Positions 11,793 through 18,667 of a DNA stretch of 28,091 nucleotides are shown piece after piece. Position 1 is the first letter of the stretch. The number at the start of each line of letters is the position of its first letter. This DNA comes from a virus. A program made the position numbers and the translations under genes. Under the pieces are notes generated by a model. It saw only the letters and a program-made list of their open reading frames with translations, made no database searches and was not told the DNA's origin. The stretch spans positions 1 through 28,091 of IMG/VR virus record IMGVR_UViG_3300042549_001339. One strand, given 5' to 3'.

Positions 11793-12775
11793 TGAATGAA
11801 CAACAAACAGTTGACGCACTCTTAAAAACTGCTGTAAATCTTCAAAAATCCATAAGTAGGAAAGAGGAAACTCAAAAAGCTATCGCTGATGCCTTAGTCA
11901 CTTCATTTCAGTCCTTCAAAAGAGAGATAAAGAATGAAGTGGCCTCCATTAACGCAGCTATTCCTGAAAAGGGTGATAAGGGAGATAAAGGCGTTAAGGG
12001 TGACAAAGGTGATCGTGGCTTAGATGGTAAGGACGGTAAGCAAGGCAAGGACGGTAAAGACGGCATTGATGGTAAGGACGGTATTAGCGTTGTTAATGCC
12101 TTCTTGGACTTCGATGGCGGCTTAGTCATTGAGCTTTCTAATGGTACTCAGATTAACGCTGGTTACGTATCCCCTGAAGCTAAAGATGCTGTCTTCTCCA
12201 CTTTGAAACAAGGCCCAGTAGCTCTCAACGATCTGCTCCCTTCTCAGGCTGGAAATGCCGGTAAGTTCTTAACCACTGATGGTACAAATACATCATGGGC
12301 TACTGCTTCAGCAGGGTCTATGGTGTATCCTTCAGCAGGTATCGCTGTATCCACAGGAACTGCATGGGGAACTTCTAAAGCTACGCCAACGGGCGAAGTT
12401 GTAGGAACAACAGATACTCAGACGTTAACTAACAAGACGCTGACTAACCCTACAATTACTAACTACACAGAAACTGTTTTTACAGCCAACACAAGCACTG
12501 CGATTACGCTAGCCTTAACCAACGGTACGATTCAAAACCTTACCTTGACTGGCAATACGACAATCACAATGCCTACTGCTGCGGCTGGTAAATCGTTTGT
12601 GATCTATTTACGGACAGGTGCAGGTGGTTTTAGTACTACTTGGTCGACTGTTAAATGGCCTTCTGGTACAGCTCCTACTGTTACTTCTACTGCTTCTAAG
12701 ATGGATATTTTCTCTTTCTTTAGTGATGGAACTAACTGGTATGGAACAACTGTGGGTCAAAACTATACACCATAA
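11792..12775 (+). CDS. Collagen-like tail fibre or head-fibre protein
   Basis: A 327-residue protein in three parts. Residues 1-60 are a charged helical, probably coiled-coil, N-terminus (QKSISRKEETQKAIADALVT). Residues 61-96 are twelve Gly-X-Y collagen triplets rich in Lys and Asp (GDKGDKGVKGDK...). The rest is a Thr/Ser/Asn-rich beta region with TDTQTLTNKTLTNPTI, a phrase common in phage fibres, and a C-terminal domain ending WYGTTVGQNYTP. Collagen triplets in phages form trimeric stalks. The protein is therefore probably a trimeric fibre on the tail or head surface; which of the two cannot be told. Start in a TAATG overlap with the portal gene. Confidence 0.8.
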   Translation: MNEQQTVDALLKTAVNLQKSISRKEETQKAIADALVTSFQSFKREIKNEVASINAAIPEKGDKGDKGVKGDKGDRGLDGKDGKQGKDGKDGIDGKDGISVVNAFLDFDGGLVIELSNGTQINAGYVSPEAKDAVFSTLKQGPVALNDLLPSQAGNAGKFLTTDGTNTSWATASAGSMVYPSAGIAVSTGTAWGTSKATPTGEVVGTTDTQTLTNKTLTNPTITNYTETVFTANTSTAITLALTNGTIQNLTLTGNTTITMPTAAAGKSFVIYLRTGAGGFSTTWSTVKWPSGTAPTVTSTASKMDIFSFFSDGTNWYGTTVGQNYTP

Positions 12776-12776
12776 T

Positions 12777-14820
12777 AACGAGGTAATAAATGTTTGCTGC
12801 TTCTAAAACTGCTGGGGTAGTTTCGGCTGCTCCTCCAGCGTCTACGGACCCACAATTTAATTATGTCGCTATGCTTCTGAACGACACAGGAACGAACGGT
12901 CAGCAGAACAACACGTTCTTGGACAGTAGCAGCAACAACTTCACGATCACCCGCAACGGTACGCCTACGCAGGGCTCTGTGACTCCGTATTGGCCTGATG
13001 GTCAGTGGAGTAACTATTTCAACGGAAGCTCTGACTATGTGACCACGCCGAGTAGTGCTTCCTATCAGTTCGGAACAGGTGACTTTACGATTGAGGCTTG
13101 GGTTTACAGCACATCGTCCGCAAACCGATCAATCATTGACGCTCGGGGTAGTTCATCTGCTGCACCTTATGCTTTTTACATTGATGGCAGCAACTTCCCA
13201 TATTTTTATGACGGAACGGTTTACACATCGACAGTAGCGGCTCCCCCTAATCAGTGGAACCACGTTGCTGTTTCAAGAGCGTCCGGTACGCTGAGAATGT
13301 TTGTGAATGGCGTTCAAGGGTTCAGCGGAACTGTAACTACTGCGTTAAACCCCGCCGCGACCTTCTATATTGGCGGACAAAACTTTGCAACGCCCGTAAA
13401 GTTTCCGGGCTACCTTTCCAATTTACGGCTAGTCAAAGGCACAGCCCTCTACACCGCCAACTTTACACCCTCAACCACACCTCTGACAGCAGTAAGCGGA
13501 ACATCCTTGCTGACTTGCCAGAGCAACCGCTTCAAAGACAACAGCAGCAACAACTTTGCTATCACTGTGACAGGGGCTCCGACAGTTCAAGCATTTGATC
13601 CGTTCAGCCCTAGTGCAAGTTATTCCACGGCGACTTATGGCGGGAGTGCTTATTTTCCCGGCTCTACTTCTGGATTAAGAACAAATTATCAACCGATTAC
13701 TACAGGTCCATTTACTGTTGAGTTTTGGATAAATCCAGACTCATATAAATCGTCAATGATAGCAGTCAGTAATCGTGCTTGGAACACAGGGAACAATAGA
13801 GGCTGGTGGATCGAAATAAACTCCACCGGACAGCTTGTTTTGAAAGCTGGTCAAGGTGGTTTTGCATCTTGGCCTACCATCTTAACAAGTTCTGGCAAAG
13901 CGCCTTTTAGTCAATGGACCCATGTTGCTTGCGTACGAGATTCAAGTAATGTAATTAAGTTTTATATCAATGGAATTGCTGATTCTAGTACCGTGACTTA
14001 TAGCGCAAGTCTCGATCAAAACTCTGGAACTCCAACAGGAACCTTTTTTACAGTTGGTGTTGAATATTCAGATAATGTTTATCAATCAAGTACAATTTTT
14101 GTTGGGTATATGACAAGTGTTAGGATTAATCCTACCAATGCTTTGTATACCGCAAACTTCACAACCCCAACATTGCCTCCTACCGCTGTTAGTGGAACTA
14201 CTTTTTTGCTGAATGCTACCAGCGCAGGCATCTATGACGCCGCTGTTATTAATGATCTTACAACTATCGGAGATTCTCAAGTATCTACGGCACAAGCTAA
14301 ATGGGGGGCATCCTCAGTAGCTTTTGATGGAACCGGGGACTGGTTGACGTTTGTTGATAATCCAACAATGCAGCTCGGAACAAGCGACTTCACAATCGAG
14401 GGCTGGCTATATTTACCATTGCTTGGAACAGCTAGAGGTATTGTGTCAAAAGGAACCAGCACTACTGGGTGGTCTGTTGGTGTGAATTTATTAAATCAGT
14501 TTACATTTTCATACACATCCAGCACACTAACCGCAGCTACGGCTTTAACAATGGGTCAATGGGTTCATTTTGCAGTTGTTCGTAGTGGTAGCGCTACAGG
14601 CAACGTCAAGATTTACTTCAATGGAGTACTTGACGCTACAAGCAGTGGAGCTATTACTGATAATTTTAACCAAACAAGTATTGGTTATGTAGGCGCTGAT
14701 CGAGTGGGCACAAGCCCCATGAACGGCTACATTGATGATCTTCGGATTACCAAAGGTTACACCCGATACACTGCCAACTTCACCCCGCCAACAGCTGCTT
14801 TCCCAACGAGGTAATAAATG
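12777..14820 (+). repeat. 16-bp direct repeat bounding the LamG gene
   Basis: AACGAGGTAATAAATG occurs at 12777-12792 and again at 14805-14820, each time ending in the ATG of a gene (12790 and 14818). The two copies lie 2028 bases apart and enclose exactly the LamG open reading frame. Either this is a reused ribosome binding site or the mark of insertion or exchange of the gene between. Confidence 0.7.
12790..14814 (+). CDS. Triple LamG (concanavalin-like) adhesin, probable tail spike or decoration protein
   Basis: A 674-residue protein containing three consecutive LamG/concanavalin-A-like lectin domains. These lie at roughly residues 75-220 (GDFTIEAWVYS...GYLSNLRLVKG), 284-455 (GPFTVEFWINP...GYMTSVRINP) and 510-665 (SDFTIEGWLYL...GYIDDLRITKG). 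Each domain ends in a YTANFT motif. Such domains bind carbohydrates, so the protein probably contacts host surface glycans. GAGG lies 7 bases before the ATG. The three domains differ in base composition: two 60-base lines I counted are 52% GC in domain 1 (12901-12960) and 38% in domain 2 (13741-13800), suggesting mosaic origin. No hydrolase motif is visible. Confidence 0.8.
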   Translation: MFAASKTAGVVSAAPPASTDPQFNYVAMLLNDTGTNGQQNNTFLDSSSNNFTITRNGTPTQGSVTPYWPDGQWSNYFNGSSDYVTTPSSASYQFGTGDFTIEAWVYSTSSANRSIIDARGSSSAAPYAFYIDGSNFPYFYDGTVYTSTVAAPPNQWNHVAVSRASGTLRMFVNGVQGFSGTVTTALNPAATFYIGGQNFATPVKFPGYLSNLRLVKGTALYTANFTPSTTPLTAVSGTSLLTCQSNRFKDNSSNNFAITVTGAPTVQAFDPFSPSASYSTATYGGSAYFPGSTSGLRTNYQPITTGPFTVEFWINPDSYKSSMIAVSNRAWNTGNNRGWWIEINSTGQLVLKAGQGGFASWPTILTSSGKAPFSQWTHVACVRDSSNVIKFYINGIADSSTVTYSASLDQNSGTPTGTFFTVGVEYSDNVYQSSTIFVGYMTSVRINPTNALYTANFTTPTLPPTAVSGTTFLLNATSAGIYDAAVINDLTTIGDSQVSTAQAKWGASSVAFDGTGDWLTFVDNPTMQLGTSDFTIEGWLYLPLLGTARGIVSKGTSTTGWSVGVNLLNQFTFSYTSSTLTAATALTMGQWVHFAVVRSGSATGNVKIYFNGVLDATSSGAITDNFNQTSIGYVGADRVGTSPMNGYIDDLRITKGYTRYTANFTPPTAAFPTR

Positions 14821-15216
14821 CTTATTGCAAAACAAACAGAAACTGGATTCGATGTAGCTGACCATACATCGTTGCTTCCCAATACTTCCTTTGGTCCTAG
14901 CGGTCCTACTGTTGCTCAGATTGAGGAACTTGGGTTTTATCAAGTTACCATATGGAAGCAATATGATCACGCTACTGAGAAGCTTGTGCCTTGTTCTCCT
15001 TATATGGAAGACAAACAAGTATTCACTATTGAGGTAGTCCCCAAGACTGAAGAAGACCTATTAGCTGAAGAAGCTCAGCAAGTAGCCATGCGTAAGACAG
15101 CACGAGCTGAGGCGTATCGCCAAGAGTCTGATCCTTTGTTCTTCAAAGCTCAACGAGGTGAGGCGACAATGGATGAGTGGCTTGCTAAAGTACAAGAAAT
15201 TAAGGATAGATTTTAA
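14818..15216 (+). CDS. Fibre-associated protein, possible tail fibre assembly chaperone (132 aa)
   Basis: A 132-residue soluble protein directly following the adhesin gene. The N-terminal half (ETGFDVADHTSLLPNTSFG, GFYQVTIWKQYD) is beta-rich. The C-terminal half is a charged helix ending YRQESDPLFFKAQRGEATMD then EWLAKVQEIKDRF. I recall this ending (E-x-DPLFFK-x-QRGEAT-x-x-EWL) from small proteins next to fibre genes in many phages. Fibre assembly chaperones often sit in this position, but the function of this ending is not established, so the role is inferred. GAGG is supplied by the AACGAGGTAATAAATG repeat. Confidence 0.6.
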   Translation: MLIAKQTETGFDVADHTSLLPNTSFGPSGPTVAQIEELGFYQVTIWKQYDHATEKLVPCSPYMEDKQVFTIEVVPKTEEDLLAEEAQQVAMRKTARAEAYRQESDPLFFKAQRGEATMDEWLAKVQEIKDRF

Positions 15217-15234
15217 CTCTATACACGATATTAC

Positions 15235-15263
15235 TTGACAAACTAAGTAATTTATGGTATAAT
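15235..15263 (+). promoter_or_regulatory. Internal rightward sigma-70 promoter, full consensus
   Basis: TTGACA (15235-15240), a 17-base spacer and TATAAT (15258-15263) with TGG before the -10. The design is the same as the promoter at 7327-7355. It sits in the 77-base gap before the 79-aa gene and would boost transcription of the scaffold and capsid genes. Confidence 0.88.
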
Positions 15264-15293
15264 AGAACTATCTCAACTACATAGGACTCCACA

Positions 15294-15533
15294 ATGGAAC
15301 AATCCTTAGCAAATTATTATGACAATCAGTTCTCCATGATGGGTAGCGTAGGCTGGAAAGACCTCATGGAAGATCTAAAACAGTTAACTGTGAGCATCAA
15401 CGATGTAACATTGGCTACGGACACACAAGATTTATATTTCCGTAAAGGCCAGCTTGACATCCTGAACTTACTCTTAAACCGCCGAAAGACCTGTGAAGAG
15501 GTATATGAGCAACTCTTGGAGGAGTCTAAATGA
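15294..15533 (+). CDS. Conserved small protein of the head-gene module (79 aa)
   Basis: A 79-residue acidic helical protein beginning MEQSLANYYDNQFSMMGSVG, with GWKDLMEDLKQL and a LYFRKGQLDILNLLL core. Short proteins with this FRKGQLDIL core are, to my recollection, found just upstream of scaffold and capsid genes in podoviruses; their function is unknown. AGGA lies about 9 bases upstream. It is the first gene after the promoter at 15235-15263, and its stop overlaps the next start as ATGA. Confidence 0.65.
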   Translation: MEQSLANYYDNQFSMMGSVGWKDLMEDLKQLTVSINDVTLATDTQDLYFRKGQLDILNLLLNRRKTCEEVYEQLLEESK

Positions 15534-15772
15534 GACGAATCTTTGAATTCTTATGTACCGAAGAGCACAAGTTTGAGGCTTTCGTAGATGATAGCGTACG
15601 TACAGCACAGTGTCCTCACTGTAGTGCTAACGCTATTCGTATCGTTTCTGCGCCTACTATGAAGTTGGAAGGGTTCTCTGGAGCTTTCCCTACTGCATAT
15701 GATGCGTGGGATCGTAAAAGGGCAGAAAAGTTATCACAAGAGAAGAAACAGAGTTACTCTGAATCTGAGTGA
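15530..15772 (+). CDS. Small FmdB-like zinc-ribbon protein (80 aa)
   Basis: An 80-residue protein with the layout of FmdB-type zinc ribbons. It starts with a strand (RRIFEFLCTEEHKFEAFV), followed by a CPHC knuckle (28-31), IRIVSAPTMKLEGFSGAF and a basic C-terminus rich in Lys, Glu and Ser. Cys9 with His13 probably supplies the other metal ligands. Phage versions of this fold lie close to the scaffold gene; whether they are regulatory or structural is not known. ATGA overlap with the previous gene, with GGAGG about 6 bases upstream. Confidence 0.65.
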   Translation: MRRIFEFLCTEEHKFEAFVDDSVRTAQCPHCSANAIRIVSAPTMKLEGFSGAFPTAYDAWDRKRAEKLSQEKKQSYSESE

Positions 15773-15830
15773 TAACAAAGTTGCATTTCATAGTCCTATA
15801 ATCTCAATAATGAGACAGGAGAACAATTAC

Positions 15831-16643
15831 ATGGCATTGATTGAACAAGAATCGTTTGAGAATAACGACACAGACACGCAAACATCGTTGATTACCGATG
15901 ATTATCAGACTCAGCAAGTAACTGAGCAACCTGCTAATTCAGTAGTCGCTTCGATGGAAGTACCAGACAAATACAAAGGCAAGTCATTAGAAGACATCGT
16001 TAAGATGCACCAAGAGGCTGAAAAGCTCATTGGACGACAAGCTGGAGAAGTTAGTGAGGTACGCAAGCTTGCTGATGAACTACTTAAACGGCAACTCTCT
16101 AGTACAGCAGTTCCAGAGATTGAACAGAATGCGCCCGAAGTTGATTTCTTTGAGAATCCTCAAGAGGCTGTAAAGAAAGCCGTTGAGAATGATCCTACTG
16201 TACGCGAAGCTCGGCAAGCGGCATTAGAGTTTAAACGTATGAAGACAGCGCAACAGCTTGCTTCCAAACATCCTGACTTCGGACAGATTGCACAAGATGC
16301 AGGCTTCCAAGACTGGGTTAAGGGCAGTAAGTTCCGCCTTGAATTATATGCTAAAGCTGATGCTGATTTCGACTTTGAGTCAGCAGATGAACTTCTTAGC
16401 ACATATAAAGAACTTAAGCAGATCAAGACTTCAAAAGAGTCTACTGCTGTCCAAGAAACTGGCAATAAGCAGAAAGCACAAGCCTTGAAGGCCGCTGGTG
16501 TTGATGTCGGCGGCTCTGGAGAGGTTACAAAGAAAGTTTATCGTCGTGCGGATCTTATCCGTCTTAAGATGACTGACCCTGCCCGGTATGAAGCACTCCA
16601 ACCTGAGATCATGAGTGCTTACGCTGAGGGTCGAGTTAAATAA
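15831..16643 (+). CDS. Capsid scaffolding protein
   Basis: A 270-residue, acidic, Glu/Gln/Lys-rich protein immediately before the major capsid gene, the standard place for the scaffold that shapes the prohead and then leaves. The sequence is mostly helical, with VPDKYKGKSLEDIVKMHQEA near residue 45, a signature common in podovirus scaffolds, and a basic C-terminus (KKVYRRADLIRLKMTDPARY) of the kind that binds coat protein. I start at ATG 15831, with AGGAG about 9 bases upstream. The frame is open back to 15699, but that extension would overlap the zinc-ribbon gene and lacks a ribosome binding site. Confidence 0.82.
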   Translation: MALIEQESFENNDTDTQTSLITDDYQTQQVTEQPANSVVASMEVPDKYKGKSLEDIVKMHQEAEKLIGRQAGEVSEVRKLADELLKRQLSSTAVPEIEQNAPEVDFFENPQEAVKKAVENDPTVREARQAALEFKRMKTAQQLASKHPDFGQIAQDAGFQDWVKGSKFRLELYAKADADFDFESADELLSTYKELKQIKTSKESTAVQETGNKQKAQALKAAGVDVGGSGEVTKKVYRRADLIRLKMTDPARYEALQPEIMSAYAEGRVK

Positions 16644-16672
16644 TTTATTTTTAATATTATAGGAGTATTCAA

Positions 16673-17596
16673 ATGCCTTTAGGTACTAATAACGTCACCG
16701 TCACTACCGCAGCTAACTTTATCCCTGAAGTGTGGAGTGATGAAATTATCGCAGCTTACAAGAAGAACTTGGTTGCTGCAAACCTCATCAAGAAGATGAG
16801 CTTCAAGGGCAAGAAAGGTGACACCGTTCACATTCCTTCGCCTACCCGTGGTTCTGCTTCTGCCAAGGCTGCTAACTCGCAAGTGACCTTGATCGCTGCA
16901 ACTGAAGGCGATACCGTTATCACTATCAACCAGCACTGGGAATACAGCCGTTTGATCGAAGACATCGTGGAAGCTCAAGCTCTGTCCTCGCTGCGTCAGT
17001 TCTACACTGATGACGCTGGCTACGCTCTGGGTCGTCAAGTTGACTCTTCGCTGATCGCCTTGGGCCGTGGTGTTAACGGTGGTTCCGGCACTACTGCTTA
17101 CTCTGGCGGTTTCTCTGGTGCTGATGGTACTACCGCTTATGTTGCCGGTTCTAACACTGGCTTGGGCGCGCTGACCGATGCTGCTATCCGCCGCTCTATC
17201 CAACGTCTGGATGACAACGATGTTCCTATGGATGGCCGATTCCTGATCGTTCCTCCTTCGACTCGTAACACCCTGATGGGTATCGCTCGCTTCACCGAAC
17301 AAGCCTTCGTAGGCGAGACCGGCGCTAGCAACACCATCCGCAACGGTGAAATCGGTAACGTGTACGGCATTCCAGTGTTCGTGTCCACTAACGCCGACAC
17401 AACCAGCGGTTCTACTGCTGCTCGTGCTTGCCTGCTGGGTCACAAAGACTTTGCAGTGCTGGTTGAGCAGATGGGTGTCCGCACTCAGACTCAGTACAAA
17501 CAAGAATACCTCGGTAACTTGTTTACTGCTGACGTTCTGTACGGTGTTGGCGAACTGCGTGACGGCGCTGCTGTTGCTCTGATCGTTCCAGCTTAA
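16673..17596 (+). CDS. Major capsid protein
   Basis: A 307-residue coat protein beginning MPLGTNNVTVTTAANFIPEV and continuing VWSDEIIAAYKKNLVAANL. This is the N-terminal pattern of HK97-fold coat proteins in several podovirus groups. It has TVHIPSPTRGSASAK, EDIVEAQALSSLRQFYTDDA and a C-terminal ADVLYGVGELRDGAAVALIV. AGGAG lies 7 bases upstream. The codons are visibly biased to C-ending, translation-optimal forms (gtc acc, aac, ctg, cgt), in contrast to its neighbours, as expected for the most abundant virion protein. It follows the scaffold gene and is followed by a strong hairpin. Confidence 0.9.
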   Translation: MPLGTNNVTVTTAANFIPEVWSDEIIAAYKKNLVAANLIKKMSFKGKKGDTVHIPSPTRGSASAKAANSQVTLIAATEGDTVITINQHWEYSRLIEDIVEAQALSSLRQFYTDDAGYALGRQVDSSLIALGRGVNGGSGTTAYSGGFSGADGTTAYVAGSNTGLGALTDAAIRRSIQRLDDNDVPMDGRFLIVPPSTRNTLMGIARFTEQAFVGETGASNTIRNGEIGNVYGIPVFVSTNADTTSGSTAARACLLGHKDFAVLVEQMGVRTQTQYKQEYLGNLFTADVLYGVGELRDGAAVALIVPA

Positions 17597-17609
17597 TAGC
17601 TAGATAGTT

Positions 17610-17635
17610 GCCCCTTCGGTGAAAGCTGAGGGGGC
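17610..17635 (+). terminator. Post-capsid hairpin, probable partial terminator
   Basis: GCCCCTTCGG pairs with CTGAGGGGGC across the loop TGAAAG (10 bp with two G-U pairs), followed only by TTCTG. It is 14 bases after the capsid stop. The short T tract suggests partial read-through, as for the T7 terminator after the capsid gene, lowering expression of the tail genes relative to capsid. It could also protect the 3' end of capsid mRNA. Confidence 0.65.
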
Positions 17636-17671
17636 TTCTGTGTATCTATTCTTAACTAAAGGAATAATAGA

Positions 17672-17851
17672 ATGAGTGTTAAATTTAAGTGTAAGCAATC
17701 AGGAACAGTTACTGAGTTTCTTTATGAGCATGACATTGCTTCCATGCGTAAGCATCCCGAGTATGAGGAAGTGGTGGAAAAGCCTGTAGCTAAGAAAGCT
17801 GCTAAAACTGTGGAAGTTAAAGGAGAAGACAATGGCAACGAAGAAGCGTAA
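17672..17851 (+). CDS. Small hypothetical protein (59 aa) after the capsid gene
   Basis: A 59-residue protein beginning MSVKFKCKQSGTVTEFLYEH and continuing with a Lys/Glu/Ala-rich tail. AAAGGA lies 8 bases upstream. It lies between the post-capsid hairpin and the DUF6496-like gene, which starts inside its end (20-base overlap in another frame). The N-terminal strand-like section with one Cys and the charged tail give no recognised family. It is just below the usual 60-residue cut-off, so it is easily missed. Confidence 0.6.
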   Translation: MSVKFKCKQSGTVTEFLYEHDIASMRKHPEYEEVVEKPVAKKAAKTVEVKGEDNGNEEA

Positions 17852-18002
17852 GACTAAAGAAGAAAAGGTTATGGGAGAGTACAAAGAAGGTACTTTGCAT
17901 AGCGGTAAAGGTGGTCCTGTTGTGACTGACCGTAAACAAGCTGTTGCTATTGCTTTGAGCGAGGCGAATAAGTCTAAGAAGACTAAAAAGAAAGGTAAGT
18001 AA
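17832..18002 (+). CDS. DUF6496-like small basic protein (56 aa)
   Basis: A 56-residue very basic protein beginning MATKKRKTKEEKVMGEYKEG. It carries TLHSGKGGPVVTDRKQAVAI and ALSEANKSKK, which I recognise as the pattern of the DUF6496 family (M-x-E-[YF]-K-x-G-x-L-H-S, then KQAIAIALSEA). AAAGGAG lies 6 bases upstream of the ATG. It sits between the capsid and head-tail adaptor genes. The family's role is unknown. The Lys-rich composition suggests DNA or RNA contact, and such proteins may be packaged, but that is inference. Confidence 0.75.
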   Translation: MATKKRKTKEEKVMGEYKEGTLHSGKGGPVVTDRKQAVAIALSEANKSKKTKKKGK

Positions 18003-18007
18003 TTATC

Positions 18008-18667
18008 ATGGCGTTACCAACATATCTTGAACTGGTAAATGACGTTCTCGTGCGTATGCGAGAGCCTGAAGTGTCTACTGTCAACGAGAACGTATTATCT
18101 AAGCTTGTCGGTAAGTTGGTTAATGATGCTAAACGTCAAGTAGAAGATGCTTACAAATGGAATGCACTGCTGACGGATATTGTAATCCCTACTGTTGCAG
18201 ACACTGCTCAATATACAATCACTGGTTCAGGGACTCGCTTTAAGATCAGCGAAGTACACAACACTACTAAATACGTGGGTGTTGAGCCTATCCCGTTGAA
18301 GACATATAACCTGTGGGAAGGTTCTGCTACAGTTCCTCAAAAAGGTTCTCCTAATTACTACTGCGTGATCGGTCAATCTGCTTCAGGAGATGCTAAAGTA
18401 AAGCTCTGGCCTGTTCCAGATGGTGTCTATAACATTGACTATCAATTGTACATCCCTCAAGAAGCCTTGAGCACAGACACAGCTACTTTAACAGTGCCTA
18501 AAGAGCCTGTTGTCTTAGGTGCGTATGCTCGTGCCTTGGTTGAGCGAGGCGAGGACGGTGGTTTGAATAGCTCTGAAGCTTATGCTCTGTATAAGACTTC
18601 CTTAGCAGATCACATTGCTATTGAATCTAGTCGATACTTAGAGGACATGAACTGGGAGGCAGTATGA
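18008..18667 (+). CDS. Head-tail adaptor / tail tubular protein A-like
   Basis: A 219-residue protein in the position of T7 gp11 (tail tubular A) or P22 gp4, the ring that closes the portal after packaging and receives the tail. The N-terminus MALPTYLELVNDVLVRMREP with LVNDAKRQVEDAYKWNALLT is the conserved helical start of this group, followed by a beta-rich section (DTAQYTITGSGTRFKISEVH, YNIDYQLYIPQEALS) and a helical end. It starts 5 bases after the DUF6496-like gene, and its stop overlaps the next start as ATGA. Confidence 0.8.
   Translation: MALPTYLELVNDVLVRMREPEVSTVNENVLSKLVGKLVNDAKRQVEDAYKWNALLTDIVIPTVADTAQYTITGSGTRFKISEVHNTTKYVGVEPIPLKTYNLWEGSATVPQKGSPNYYCVIGQSASGDAKVKLWPVPDGVYNIDYQLYIPQEALSTDTATLTVPKEPVVLGAYARALVERGEDGGLNSSEAYALYKTSLADHIAIESSRYLEDMNWEAV

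Noticed and set aside
15781-15802. TATAAT before the scaffold gene as a further promoter
   Set aside because: The upstream hexamers at 16-18 base spacing do not resemble TTGACA, and the strong promoter at 15235 already serves this gene.
16679-17503. 274-codon minus-strand frame opposite the major capsid gene
   Set aside because: A shadow caused by the strong codon bias of the capsid gene; Ser/Thr/Val-rich with no domain.
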